The notes below the pieces were generated by a model. The model was not told the DNA's origin. It was given only the letters and a program-made list of their open reading frames with translations, and made no database searches. From Cordia subcordata (Eukaryota; Streptophyta; Magnoliopsida; Boraginales; Cordiaceae), in the NCBI GenBank assembly GCA_028554755.1, contig JAPTOF010000021.1:3459501-3523500 (forward strand): a stretch of DNA of 64,000 bases. Direction: 5' to 3'. Numbering within the stretch: the stretch's first letter is position 1; each line of letters starts with the position of its first letter. Of the stretch, positions 24,346-35,578 are shown in pieces. The position numbers and the translations under genes were made by a program.

Positions 24346-27300
24346 AATTTGCTAATTTGACTCACAAGAAACTTAAAAACATTCAATCAAAAATACTAAA
24401 AGACTCTAAAAATTTTTAAAAAGGCCAATTTTTATAAAGTACTTAACCATTTTTTTTCATTTTTTTTGTTTTCCTCTTTTTTTTGGTCATTTTTTTCATA
24501 AAGACTCAAGAAATACTTAAAAAAAATGTATTCATAGGACTCAAATCACAACTAAACACAAGAACTAAAATGAAGCATTCCTCCCCTACACTTGGCATGC
24601 AAATTGTCCTCTATGTGAAAGAAAAACAAAGAAGAATAAGAAAATAAAATAAGAAAAGAACAAAGCAAAGGAAAAAAAAAAAGGAAAAGTGAGAGAACTT
24701 CCCTTAAGTGAGGTGAGGGAGGTTGTGGAACCGGTTACTACTCATCAGAATCGGGGCTACGGTACTGTATGTGTGCCTGCAATCTTGTTGAACTTTTACT
24801 TGCATAAGCCAAAAACACACCTTCTTCCCCTTTCGAATTAAATATAATCAAGCAACCAATTCAATTATTTATCTAAAAAATAATCAAGAAGCTATGCAAG
24901 TTTTTATCAAATGATTCATTCATCTAACCCCAATGATTTATAGGCTAACATAATACCCAAACATACTAAAACAAAGCAGTCCAAGGTGTTAAAAATATAT
25001 TTTTCATGTTAATCATACCTAATTCTTGCATAAAAGTCCCCATATAATTAATAATAAATATGACATACAATCTTCAAGTAAGAAATCTAACCAAAATTGT
25101 CACAAGGTCCTTAGACCACAATCTTGAAACACAAAATCTCCAAAATCTCAACATGTAAAAATTTCAAGAATGTAAAAACAAATGAAAAAATTTTGGAATC
25201 ACTCTTTTGATGCACCGAATCTAAAAAACAAAGTAATTTACTTAGCAAAAAATTAGGCTTCGAAGCATGCAAGGTTGGACACTTTGAATTCAGGACCTAC
25301 CACGTGAAGCAGCGAATTGGGAAGTAACGGGGGATTGGGAGGTCGCAGGTAGGGTGGGGTTTGGATTTTGATCTTGTTCTTTTGGCTTTTTGTGGACTGT
25401 ATGGTGTTTTCTTAGCTTGTCTCTTCTTTCCCATGTGTTTTTGTGAGATGGGTAAGGAAGATTTGTGATGGTTATCGAGGTTTTTTGTGGTGGTTATAGA
25501 GGTGGATGTGTTGGTCTTAGAGAGGAAGAAGAAGGTGGAGTGGGTTTGCAAATCAATGAAAGTTAGGCTTTATTTCATAAAAGCTTTATTTTAAGAAAAC
25601 CCTAATGCATCTGTATGCCTCTGCTTAAGCCTCCAATGCCTAAAAATTTCATAAGACACCATAAAAATGTGTCATTTTTCTAAAGCACTCCCTCCTGTCA
25701 ACATCAAAACCTTACCATAACAATTTGAGACCAAAGTTAGGGTTCTCAAAGGAGAAGAAGAAGACCAAAAATAACTGAAAAATCCCTAAAAAGAAATTGG
25801 AAACAATTTGCAAAAATAAAAAATTGACCAAAACACACTAGAAAAATCAAAATTAAATTTTCTAACTCTATGGGTCGCCTCCCATCAACGCCTTTATTTA
25901 ACGTCGTTGGCTTGATGTAGCCAATTCATCTAAGTGATATCTAAAGGCTTCTCTGACTCAATTTTTTCACGAACAGGCTTCAAACGATATTCATTAAATT
26001 TGATGACTTTGTCATTGGTCAAACCCTTCACTTCAACTGCACCACAAGAAAACACTTTGGTAATAACAAAATGACCTACCCATTTAGTCCGTAGATCATC
26101 GAGAAACAATTTAAAACTAGAGTGATGATATAAAACTTTTTGTCTAATTGAAATTGTTTTCCATCAATAACTTTTTTGTACAAGCTCTTTTTCTTTTCCT
26201 TGCGGATTTTTGCCTTCTTATTAGCATTGCTTTTCTTCTTCTCCAATTTTTGGGGCTATAACTTCCTATATTCACCTTTCTTGTCCACCATAGGTGGATT
26301 TGATCAACTCTGAGTTTCTTCCATCAGCTTTTTTTGATTCCCCAGCATGGTAATTGACTCCTACAAATTAGTGCTACTTGTAAAAGTCTTCTTAGATTCT
26401 TTCATCTTTTCAAGAGGACTTTCACAATAAGTAGCACTTAGTTTATCATCATCAATAGTTTCTAAAGCAAAAAGACAAGATACTTTACTAGGATTTTTCA
26501 TGTCATTATAAACATCAAATTTAACAATTTTTCCATCAAACTCTATATGAGAATATCTTTGTGCACATCAATTTTAGTCCTAGCTATACTAAGGGCCTGT
26601 TTGGATTGTCTTTTTTTCAGGAAAAAACACTTTTTTTCCTAAAAAGGTTACATTAAATTTGCAATAACTTTTTGATTTGGCTTCTAAAAAAGCTGAAATT
26701 CTTAAAACAGCTCAAATACAACATTTTTTACAAGCCAGAATTTTCAGCTTCTCAAAAAAGCTTTTTTATTTTCAAAAGCTATAAAAAAAGCACTTTTCAA
26801 AAAAGTCAATCCAAACGAGCCCTAAGGAATGGGCTTCTTAGCAAAATTTCACGAGACTTAGAAGATAAATCTTCCTCCATATCAAGCACATAAAAATCAA
26901 CAGGAAACACATGACCATCAATTTCAACTATAACATCCTCTAAAACATCTTCGGGATAAATTATGGACCTATCAGCTAGTTGTAAGATTACACCAGTTTC
27001 TTTTAGAAGTCCAGCATTCATAGAAGAATATATAGACTTAGGCATGACATTTATGGATGCTTCTAAATCACACATAGACCTTTTTATCTCTGAAGTGTCT
27101 ATTTTGCAAGAGATAGCAAACATGCCTTAGTCCTTGTACTTTGGAGGCAACTCCTTTTTAAGTACGGTGGAGACGTTCTCCCCCACACTTATTTTCTCAT
27201 TACCAACAAGTTTCTTCTTATTTATGCATAACTCTTTAAGAAATTTTGCATAACGAGATGCTTACTTAATCACATCAAGTATAGGAATATTTACCTTGAT

Positions 27301-27798
27301 TTTGTGAAACAGCTCAAAAATCTCCTTCTCTTCATTCTTTTTTTTGGACTTTGCATATCTTTTAGGGAATGGAGGCTTAACCGCCAACTTTGTGCAATTT
27401 TTAAGCTTTGATTCCTTGTTGTCCACCATTGTTTCATTATGTATCGTGACCCGTATTCATTTTCTTTCTTGGTTTCAGGTGTTGTCAGCTTTGCGTGCCC
27501 ACGCCTAGTCTGGCAATGGCTATCCAGCAGCTCTTTTCCATTTTGTAAGGTAATTGCACATGCATTCTCCTTCGGATTAGCAACAGTCTGAGAAGGTGAT
27601 TTATCACAAGATTTTAACCTACCTACGAATGTTGCCAATTGGTTCATTTGCTTCTCTAAATTCTTTATGCTTGCCCTAATTTTCTGTTGAAATTGTTGTA
27701 CATTAATTGCAAGGGATTTAACAATTTCTTCAAGAGGCGTACTTGAATTTGAGGACGTGGGCTGTGGTGGTGGATTTGGCAGATTAAAATTTTATGAC
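24346..27798 (-). mobile_element. Minus-strand Ty3/Gypsy remnant (Athila/Tat-like)
   Basis: Pieces in minus-strand order: gag-like frame 27647-27291; retroviral-type aspartic protease 27123-26806 (CDLEASINVMP, LQLADRS, VDFYVLDMEED); its continuation 26580-26350 (KFDVYNDMKNPS); then the integrase C-terminal end at about 26130-25900 (WVGHFVITKVF, SCGAVEV). The protease Asp-Thr/Ser-Gly site reads DLEA, so Gly is lost. RT, RNase H and the integrase core are absent between protease and integrase end, an internal deletion. 24346-25880 is probably the 3' untranslated part. The DNA on the right is broken off by the insertion at 27799. Confidence 0.78.
26593..26822. mobile_element. Tourist/PIF-Harbinger-like MITE nested in Gypsy remnant
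   Basis: A 230-bp element with clean terminal inverted repeats, GGGCCTGTTTGGATTG and CAATCCAAACGAGCCC. The 3-bp target duplication is TAA (26590-26592 and 26823-26825). It interrupts the Gypsy protease coding region just after the ILLRSPF stretch. Confidence 0.9.
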
Positions 27799-29313
27799 TG
27801 ATGTGTGTCAATTGTGCATATTTGTATATAGTTTTTGCATGCATGTTTAGAGGTGTCTAGAGTATAATTAAGTGCACTTGGTGTAAAGTTTATGCATATT
27901 TGTTAATATTTGTACATAATGTATTTAGATGCATAAATCCTATACTAAGTGTTATATTCCATGTTTCAGGAGTGTTTTGGAAGGGTTCAAGCTTACGCGA
28001 GGAAGAAATGAGCTAATGAATGAAGACCGGAACAAAAGGGATGAAGAATGGATCATTCTGATCTAGCCGGTCAACTTAGAAGAAGAGCCGGTCGACCTAA
28101 TCCAGAGAATAAAGAATTTAAGCTGGTCAAGTTCCTTAAGGAGCCGGTTGACCGGCCATTCCAGAGAGCATCATGATTGAAGCCGATTAAGCAAGAACGA
28201 GGAGTCAGTCGACCAGCTTGGTCGACCGGCTGTGCGCTAAAGAAATCCATAAAAAGCTCGTTTCAGCTCATTTTCGAGGAGGAACTTTATTTTTTTAAAA
28301 TCCTAATAAACCCTAACCCTCTACCTACTTCAGCAAACACCTTAAACCACCATCTAAACCCCATATCAATCTAGGATTGAAGAATCTAACAAGAATTTGA
28401 AAGATTTGTACAGTTTTGGAAGCAAGATTTAGGAGAGTTCTTCTTGTTCTCTTTCTATTTCTTGTAATTATGCTGTTTGATTAGAGTAGATATTGGGGTG
28501 ATTGTAGTTGTACATTAGATTAGGGTTATGAATATTGATTTGTGAATATCTTTGGCTCTTAATACATGCTTCTTTTACATTAATTAATGGCATGAATCAA
28601 TATGTCTATGTGTTGATAATCAAACATGTCTATGTGTTTGTTAAAATGCCTAAGTCAAGTTGCATGTGTTATTTTGTGCTTAAACGCTATTGACAGTGGT
28701 GTCACCTTACCCTCAATCCATGCTAATGGCATGACCCCTATTTGCAACTAAGAGTGTTGATTAATATGCTTAATTAATGACTCGTGTGATAGGAGTATAC
28801 CTCTAGTCTGAAACAATACTAAAAGGGTACCCGTTAGCACTAGTTAATGCTCAAAGAGTCTAATCTCTAGTCTGAAACAATACTAATAGGTTAGTCTCTC
28901 GAGTAGGACATTGATCAACACCAAAGAGAACTTTGTTAATTAAACTCAAGGTTAATTAGTTAAGAACTCTTGAGAGCAACCGAGCCATAGATAGATCGAA
29001 TCGTTATAGTAGCCCAAGTCTAGTTGCAAGGCAATCGCCCAAGATCCCCTTCAACCTTGTAGAGCTCTATTTTCTTAGCTTGGTACCCTAGGTTCCTCCA
29101 CGAGACTAGGTTAGCTTAGGTTTATTTTCCTTTCCTCAAGCTCCCTTTGATCCTAAAGAAAGCACACACACGCACATAGCTCGTTTTAGGTACCGAGCAC
29201 GTAAAGATCAAACTAAAGTAGCCTCCTTGTGGAGATTATACCCGTACGCATGCACTACACTAGACACGATCCATATGCTTGCGGGTGTAAAACTTAGTTG
29301 TATTTGTGTTTCA
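27799..29313 (+). repeat. 5' LTR of the non-autonomous Gypsy-like element
   Basis: About 1.5 kb, starting TGATGTGTGTCAATTG. It has a cluster of GCCGGTCGACC-type motifs at about 28065-28230 in direct and inverted orientation. It carries about 25 bp (28278-28305) missing from the 3' LTR. Confidence 0.85.
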
Positions 29314-29575
29314 TTTTCACATACCACTGAGAACACGATCAAGTTTTTGGCGCCGTTGCCGGGGAGGCACGGTACTGCTTCTTTGTGTGTTTTTGTGTTT
29401 GTGATCGGTTGTTTGCGTGTGTTATATCTTTACTTGCTTTCCCTTATTTGAAAAAAAAAAATTAAAATCTTGAAAATCCAAAAAAATATATATATAATAA
29501 TAATAATAAAATTTTGAAAAAAAAAATTTGAAAAAAAAATTGAATTAAGAAGAGGTTTACTTGTGCTAATTAAGT

Positions 29576-30117
29576 ATGGATAGATCCAATCATTCTTGGT
29601 GGTCACTTGTATCCTCTTCCCTACCCCCCATATATGCTTATAATGCTTGTGCTTTATGTGGGAGTAATGCGCATCGTTTTTCTGGTTGTCCCTTTGCATA
29701 TCAAAATCCCCAATCTTGGGTTAACCCAAGGCATGATCCTTATAGTCAAACATCCATTCATGCATCAACATCTAGTTATTATGATTATAGGGAGCCACAT
29801 CATGCACATTTGTCTTGGGGTCAAGATGACTCTTTATTCTACCCACCTCCTTGTTTTGAGAGTCCATCTTCCGCACCATCTTTTCCCATTTATTCTTTTC
29901 ACGAGTTTTTTATGGTAATGCTCAAAATGATTTTCAAAATGCCCACTATTTCCACTCGGTTGAATCCTCTTCTCTTAGGTCTCCCTCACACGAAGAAGAG
30001 AGGTATGAATACCTCAAATCCCTAATTCATTCCAATCTTGAGAGACTAAAGGAGATGAATGAACAAATCTCCGGAATAGTCAAGTGCTTGAATGGAGAAG
30101 TTGAGAATGAGCACTAA
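29576..30117 (+). pseudogene. Zinc-knuckle (gag C-terminal-like) frame of the Gypsy-like element
   Basis: Starts MDRSNHSWW and soon shows CALCGSNAHRFSGC, a CCHC zinc knuckle (C-x2-C-x4-H-x4-C) at about residues 25-38, as in Gypsy gag proteins that bind RNA. Near 29905 a T run (GAGTTTTTTATGG) is followed by a sensible reading in a different frame (about 29915-30117, with a charged helix-like stretch around ERLKEMNEQ). A one-base change has therefore probably broken the frame. The uninterrupted first frame ends at 30025. Overlaps the next frame by 26 bp. Confidence 0.6.
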
Positions 30118-31069
30118 GACACCTTTAGACCGAGTTGAAGGGACGGGAGTGAGACCTATAGATGAAGAGATTAGTAGTGAAGAAGATGATGTTTGGGAGG
30201 AAAATATTGAGAGAGAGGTGGATGGAGAGTTTACATCTTGTAGTGAGGATGAAGATGAGCTCAATAGTGCTTTGGTTCTTGATGATGATTATGGGTATGT
30301 ATTAGAGGAAGTGGTACCCTATCCTCCCATGCATCCACCTTCTTCTATCAAGTCTCTTGAGCCTACCCTTCCCTCTCTTCCTACATCTCAACCATGTTTG
30401 GAGGACGAACTTGATGTTATTATTGCTCAATTCAACTCTGATGCCTTTTGGAGAGAGATAAGTACGCACACTCCCATTGCACTTACTTGTCTGCATGATG
30501 AGTCATTTGAGTCTACCTTACCACCTCCACGCATGCCCACCCCTTGTAAGGAATTAATGAGACCATTGTTTAATGATGCAATATCTCATAGAGAGGAAGA
30601 GTTTAGCACTTCCACGTCTTCTTCAATTGATCTTCTTTCTCTGGATGTCGCCCAAACTCCCCATTCCTATTTTGTCGAGTCTCTCCCTTTGTTGGAGCTC
30701 ATGTTTGTGCCTTCTTGCATGGAACACTTTTACCTAGGACTAGGACACACACCACCCACTTTGCATGCATTTGACCTTTCATTGACCCATGGGGAGGGTG
30801 TGTTCTTAGCCCTAGATCACGAGAAGAAGGCCATGGGATGGCTGATTAGTGAGCAAGCGGGTTATAATCTTTCACGATTGCATATGACACCTGCCACATT
30901 TGAGCATACATCCATTGTTCATACTTCGGGGTGGGACATTTTGGAAAGGGCTTGCGTTATTCATTCTTGCCCATATCATTTATTGCATGATCCCTTTCCT
31001 TCTACCTTCTGCGCTTTGATGATTATCAGGCAATTTGCGCCACGCAACTTTAAACATGTTTTACTCTAA
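30092..31069 (+). CDS. Acidic orphan ORF of the Gypsy-like element
   Basis: A 325-codon uninterrupted frame. Residues about 25-70 are strongly acidic (SSEEDDVWEENIEREVDGE, SEDEDELN). Residues 75-180 are rich in Pro, Ser and Thr (VVPYPPMHPP, LPPPRMPTP). The rest is mixed with several His and Cys. No catalytic motif of protease, RT, RNase H or integrase, no signal peptide and no membrane segment is evident. I do not recognise the family. By position (after the zinc-knuckle frame, before the polypurine tract) it is element-encoded. It could be an accessory protein, a diverged envelope-like product, or a captured host fragment. Confidence 0.5.
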   Translation: MEKLRMSTKTPLDRVEGTGVRPIDEEISSEEDDVWEENIEREVDGEFTSCSEDEDELNSALVLDDDYGYVLEEVVPYPPMHPPSSIKSLEPTLPSLPTSQPCLEDELDVIIAQFNSDAFWREISTHTPIALTCLHDESFESTLPPPRMPTPCKELMRPLFNDAISHREEEFSTSTSSSIDLLSLDVAQTPHSYFVESLPLLELMFVPSCMEHFYLGLGHTPPTLHAFDLSLTHGEGVFLALDHEKKAMGWLISEQAGYNLSRLHMTPATFEHTSIVHTSGWDILERACVIHSCPYHLLHDPFPSTFCALMIIRQFAPRNFKHVLL

Positions 31070-31569
31070 CATTGGCGCCCGACTAGGGGCGTTAAATCCA
31101 GCGTTACTAAGAGGCACCCTAGACTTGTTTATATTTTTCTTGTATTTACTTCTTTTTCATCTTGTACATAATAGATTAGATTGCTTTTGTTTGTCTTACC
31201 TTTTGATAGTTTAGGCTTTCTTTTGTTGTTTTCATTTTTAGTAGGTTAGATTTTTGCTCCCTTACTTGTTCTTGCTCCTTTCCTTCATTTGTGTATCAAT
31301 CCTTTAACCATTGTATACATCCTTGTTTATCATTTCAAATGTCAATGTGAGCTTTCATGGTATTATCTTCTAATCTCTATCTTGTTTTTTTTAAGCATTA
31401 GTGCTTTTTACAAGAGGTGAAGACTAGTAGATGATCAAACATTGTTGGCATTCAGGACTTCCACGTAAACAAGGTTGTATCGCTTCATTCTTTACTTGTC
31501 CCTATCTATCCCCATCTACAGTCCCCATATGTGTTTCATGTGCTTGCTTGTTATGCTTAGATGTTATTT

Positions 31570-31610
31570 GCTTGAGGACAAGCAAAGTTTAGGTTTGGGG
31601 GTATTGTTGC
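31570..31610 (+). repeat. Upstream copy of the pre-3'LTR polypurine motif
   Basis: TTGCTTGAGGACAAGCAAAG followed by GTTTGGGGGT closely matches 32507-32538, which directly precedes the 3' LTR. Two such polypurine regions about 0.93 kb apart suggest an internal duplication or a displaced former 3' end. Confidence 0.7.
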
Positions 31611-32538
31611 TCATTTATTGTTTATATCATATATGAGATAGATTTGCTTGGCATATCTTTTTTTTGCTTAAAATGTGTTCAAAATTTTCAAAAATTTTTT
31701 TTTCATATTTTAAGTTGGTTTATCTCCATGTTGGTTGGAGAGTTGGCTTTTGCTATTGACTTAATTGATTGGAGAAGATAAGGGTATATTGTGGGGAGTA
31801 AATGAAGTATGGGGTATGACCTAAACTTCAAAGAGAATCATTTTGAAAACTGTGGGGAGTGAGTATTTCTAATAATGCACCTTGTAGTTTCCTCATAACT
31901 TGGTTGGAAAAAGTGTTTTTAAAGGGTTGTTGATATGAGTGCCCATTCCTTGATTGGTTCTTTTAGTTTGCCTTAGCCTCTTCTTTTTCCTTTCTTTTTG
32001 TTCTATTTATGTATTGGAAAAAAAATGCAAAAATGTAAAAAAAGAGAAAAAAAAAAAGCCAAAAGACAACAAAAAGATTGAAAAGTGAAGTATGTTGAAC
32101 AAGTATCAAGTGACATAATGTCAATTTGACACAAGTATCTCTTTTGTTTAATTTTATGTATTGTGGATAAGGCTCTTATGTCAATGTGAGCCATTGTGAT
32201 GTATCTTCTCTTCCTTGTATCTTTGGGGCTAAGTGCATATTGGGAGGCCATGTTAGTAGATAGGCATGAAATATCAACATCCCGGGTGCGTGAGTTGGAA
32301 TCCAAAGTTATGGCGGTTCTAGCTACTTGGTAAATTCCAAAGAGGTGTGAGACCCCTTGTGATCAAAGGGAGGATCCGAAAGAGACTAGGAAACCCTTAC
32401 ACAAAAGGAATGACCCCTTATACTCCCTTAGAGGCAAAAAGGTAGAAAGTCAATATAATTGGTAACTCTTTGAAAAGCATGTAGATAGACTTGGTTTAGG
32501 CTTGCTTGAGGACAAGCAAGAGGAAGGTTTGGGGGTGT

Positions 32539-34027
32539 TGATGTGTGTCAATTGTGCATGTTTGTATGTAGTTTTTGCATGCATGTTTAGAGGTGTCTAG
32601 AGTATAATTCAGTGCACTTGATATAAAGTTTATGCATATTTGTTAATATTTGTACATAATGTATTTAGATGCATAAATACTATACTAAGTGTTATATTCC
32701 ATGTTTTAGGAGTGTTTTGGAAGGGTTCAGGCTTATGCGAGGAAGAAATGAGCTAATGAATGAAGACCGAAACGAAAGGGATGAAGAATGGTTCATTCTA
32801 ATCTAGCCGGTCAACTTAGAAGAAGAGCCGGTCGACCTAATCCAGAGAATAAAGAATTTAAGCCGGTCGAGTTCCTTAAGGAGCTGGTCGACCGGCCATT
32901 CCAGAGAGCATCATGGTTGAAGCCGGTTAAGCAAGAACGAGGAGCTGGTCGACTAGCTTGGTCGACCGGCTGTGCGCTGAAAAAATCCATAAAAAGCTCG
33001 TTTCAGCTCAATTTCGAGGTAATAAACCCTAACCCTTTACCCACTTCACCAAACACCTTAAACCACCATCTAAACCCCATACCAAGGTAGGATTGAAGAA
33101 TCTAACAAGAATTTGAAGGATTTGTACAGTTTTGGAAGCAAGATTTAGGGGAGTTCTTCTTGTTCTCTTTCTATTTCTTGTAAGTATGCTGTTTGATTAG
33201 ACTAAATCTTTGGGTGATTGTTGTTGTGCATTAGATTAGGGTTATGAATATTGATTTGTGAATATCTTTGGCTCTTAATACATGCTTCTTTTACATTGAT
33301 TAATGTCATGAATCAATATGTCTATGTGTTGATAATCAAACATGTCTATGTATTTGTTAAAATGCCTAAGTCAAGTTGCATGTGTTATTTTGTGCTTAAA
33401 CGCTATCGATAGTGGTGTCACCTTACCCTCAATCCATGCTAATGGAATGAACCCTATTTGCAACTAAAAGTGTTGATTAATATGCTTAATTAATGATTCG
33501 TGTGATAGGAGTATACCTCTAGTTTGAAACAATACTAAAAGGGTACCCGTTAACACTAGTTAATGCTTAAGGAGTCTAATCTTGAGTCTGAAACAATACT
33601 AATAGGTTAGTCTCTCGAGTAGGACATTGATCAACACCAAAGAGAACTTAGTTAATTAAACTCGAGGTTAATTAGTTAAGAACTCTTGAGAGCAACCGAG
33701 CCATAGATAGATCAAATCGTTATAGTAGCCCAAGTCTAGTTGCAAGGCAATCGCCCAAGATTCCCTTTAACCTTGTAGAGCTCTATTTTCTTAGCTTGGC
33801 ACCCTAGGTTCTTCCATTAGACTAGGTTAGCTTAGGTTTATTTTCCTTTCCTCGAGTCCCTTTGATCCTAAAGAAAGCACACACACGCACGTAGCTCGCT
33901 TTAGGCACCAAGCACGTAAAGATCAAACTAAAGTAGCTTCCCTGTGGAGATGATACCCGTACGCACGCACTACATTAGACGATTTGTACGCTTGCGGGTG
34001 TAAAACTTGGTTGTATTTGTGTTTACA
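32539..34027 (+). repeat. 3' LTR of the non-autonomous Gypsy-like element
   Basis: About 1.49 kb direct repeat of 27799-29313. It lacks the small segment present at 28278-28305. The 3' end is set by loss of similarity after TTGTATTTGTGTTT, good to a few bases. Confidence 0.85.
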
Positions 34028-35578
34028 CAGGAGACCTAGATACCATTATCTTTAGATTAATTAAATTAATCTATTTGGCTACCTATTTATCAGACAATTG
34101 AATTATCGCACGCAAAATTAAACAATCACCGGAAAAATTAATCCTTTCATCAGTAAACACACAAATACCAAAATAGAAGTAAAAGGAGAGAAACAATTAG
34201 ATCTCATGGATTGAAGAACCAAAATCTGAATTAACCCGTGACTAGAAAGAAGTTTAGAACTCCATGGTCATGAAGTAACGCCTAAAAGAAAATAAGATTT
34301 GCTAGAAAAATATTTTTTGAATAAAAGACTAGATGAATCCTATGTAGTTTTCTAGAGAATATATAGAAAATATCTAGACTTAGGCGCTATTCGGTAATAG
34401 TGTTTCAACTAGTGTTTAGTATTTTGACTTGGTCAAACCATTATCTCCTCCTATTTTTGTTGTTCGGTATAATAGTATTTTAAATAGTGTTTTTGGTTGA
34501 AATAGTGTTTGAAGTAGTGTTTCTGAAACATTAATATTTTTACCGTTTCTGGTGGTGGATAGTGTTTCATTTTTTATTTTGGCAATCTTACCATCTCTTC
34601 ATTATTTTTTTGGCAATTCTACCTACTTTACAATCTCTTTCTACATTTTTATATTTTCTTTCACAGGTATAAATCTAAAATAACATAAAAAGCAATTTTA
34701 AATCCTATCTATATCAAAATATACTAAAAAAGTGTAAGTCTTATTCATCCATTTATTATTTTTCTTGAAAAAATAAATCTTTGATCAATTAAAAAATATT
34801 TCTACAATGATAACATTTTTTGTAATATTAATAAAATTAATTCATCAAAAGTAATTTTATTATAATTTAATAATCAAATGTTATTACAAGAAACATATAT
34901 CTAATTATGAAATAGATTATCTCATTTCAATAATAGTAATAATAATTATATTTATGATAACATAATAACATAATACCAATGTCTTTTTATGTCATTTTAT
35001 ATCCATTAACTAATCAAATAACTAATTTTATTGAACACATATTATTCAATTAACTAACCAAATAGCTATCCGCTAACAGCTAAAATACAATAGCTATCAG
35101 CTACTCAAACCACTATCTGCTACTTAAACAGCTATCAACTACTCTAACAGCCAATTTTGCTGAATAGACCCTTAGAGTCCCTTTAGATGAGAAACTCTTT
35201 AATGACTAATGTAAAAAGAAAAAGTAAATATACTTAAATACAATTCTTAATAAAATAAAAGTCTTTCATATCAATCTCTTTCCTTCTAGAATAAGCGGCA
35301 AGTCTTTAATCACAATTCCTTTCCAAAAGCACTGCAAAATATCTCCAAGCTTCGGTCAAATCTAGTCAATCCCGCATAGAACTTCCAGGCTTGCTTCTAA
35401 ATTGGCAGAATCAATTTTCACATCTCCAAACATATCCAACTTGAATCCATAAATAATACTTCCAACTCCTTTTTCTAGGCATAGACATGCAAAAATACAT
35501 TAAATAGCACCAATTAAGAAACATCCAATTCTAAAATTAAATGCAAATAACTATAAATTTAATACTTATTTCGGACTT
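34028..35578 (-). mobile_element. Gypsy LTR fragment (minus strand)
   Basis: Read on the minus strand it begins TGATAAGTCCGAAATAAG at 35578, a typical Gypsy LTR start, and continues leftward to the 3' LTR of the 27799-34027 element. It could be the 5' LTR of the minus-strand Gypsy remnant at 24346-27798, split by that insertion. No matching second LTR is present, so this is inferred. A TIR element (34383-35171) is inserted inside. Confidence 0.5.
34383..35171. mobile_element. PIF/Harbinger-like non-autonomous element
   Basis: A 789-bp element with ends GGCGCTATTCGGTAA and TTTGCTGAATAGACCC. The 3-bp target duplication is TTA (34380-34382 and 35172-35174). Inside are many 'tagtgttt' and 'agctatc' units. 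Similar to 13254-13958. Confidence 0.7.

Larger units (their letters stand above)
27799..34027 (+). mobile_element. Non-autonomous Gypsy-like LTR retrotransposon
   Basis: A 6.2-kb element with LTRs at 27799-29313 and about 32539-34027, over 90% alike by eye. The primer site TGGCGCCGTTGCCGGGGA starts at about 29348, the tRNA-Asp type used by Athila/Tat Gypsy elements. A polypurine tract (GGTTTGGGGGTG) adjoins the 3' LTR. The 3.2-kb interior has a zinc-knuckle frame and an acidic orphan frame but no protease, RT, RNase H or integrase, so mobility would need proteins from another element. The 5-bp flanks (ATGAC; about CAGGA) do not match, so an end may have been lost or recombined. Confidence 0.82.

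Noticed and set aside
28177..28374. Frames inside the LTRs (also 32788-33090) as genes
   Set aside because: They lie wholly within the LTRs, differ in length between the two copies and have no domain.
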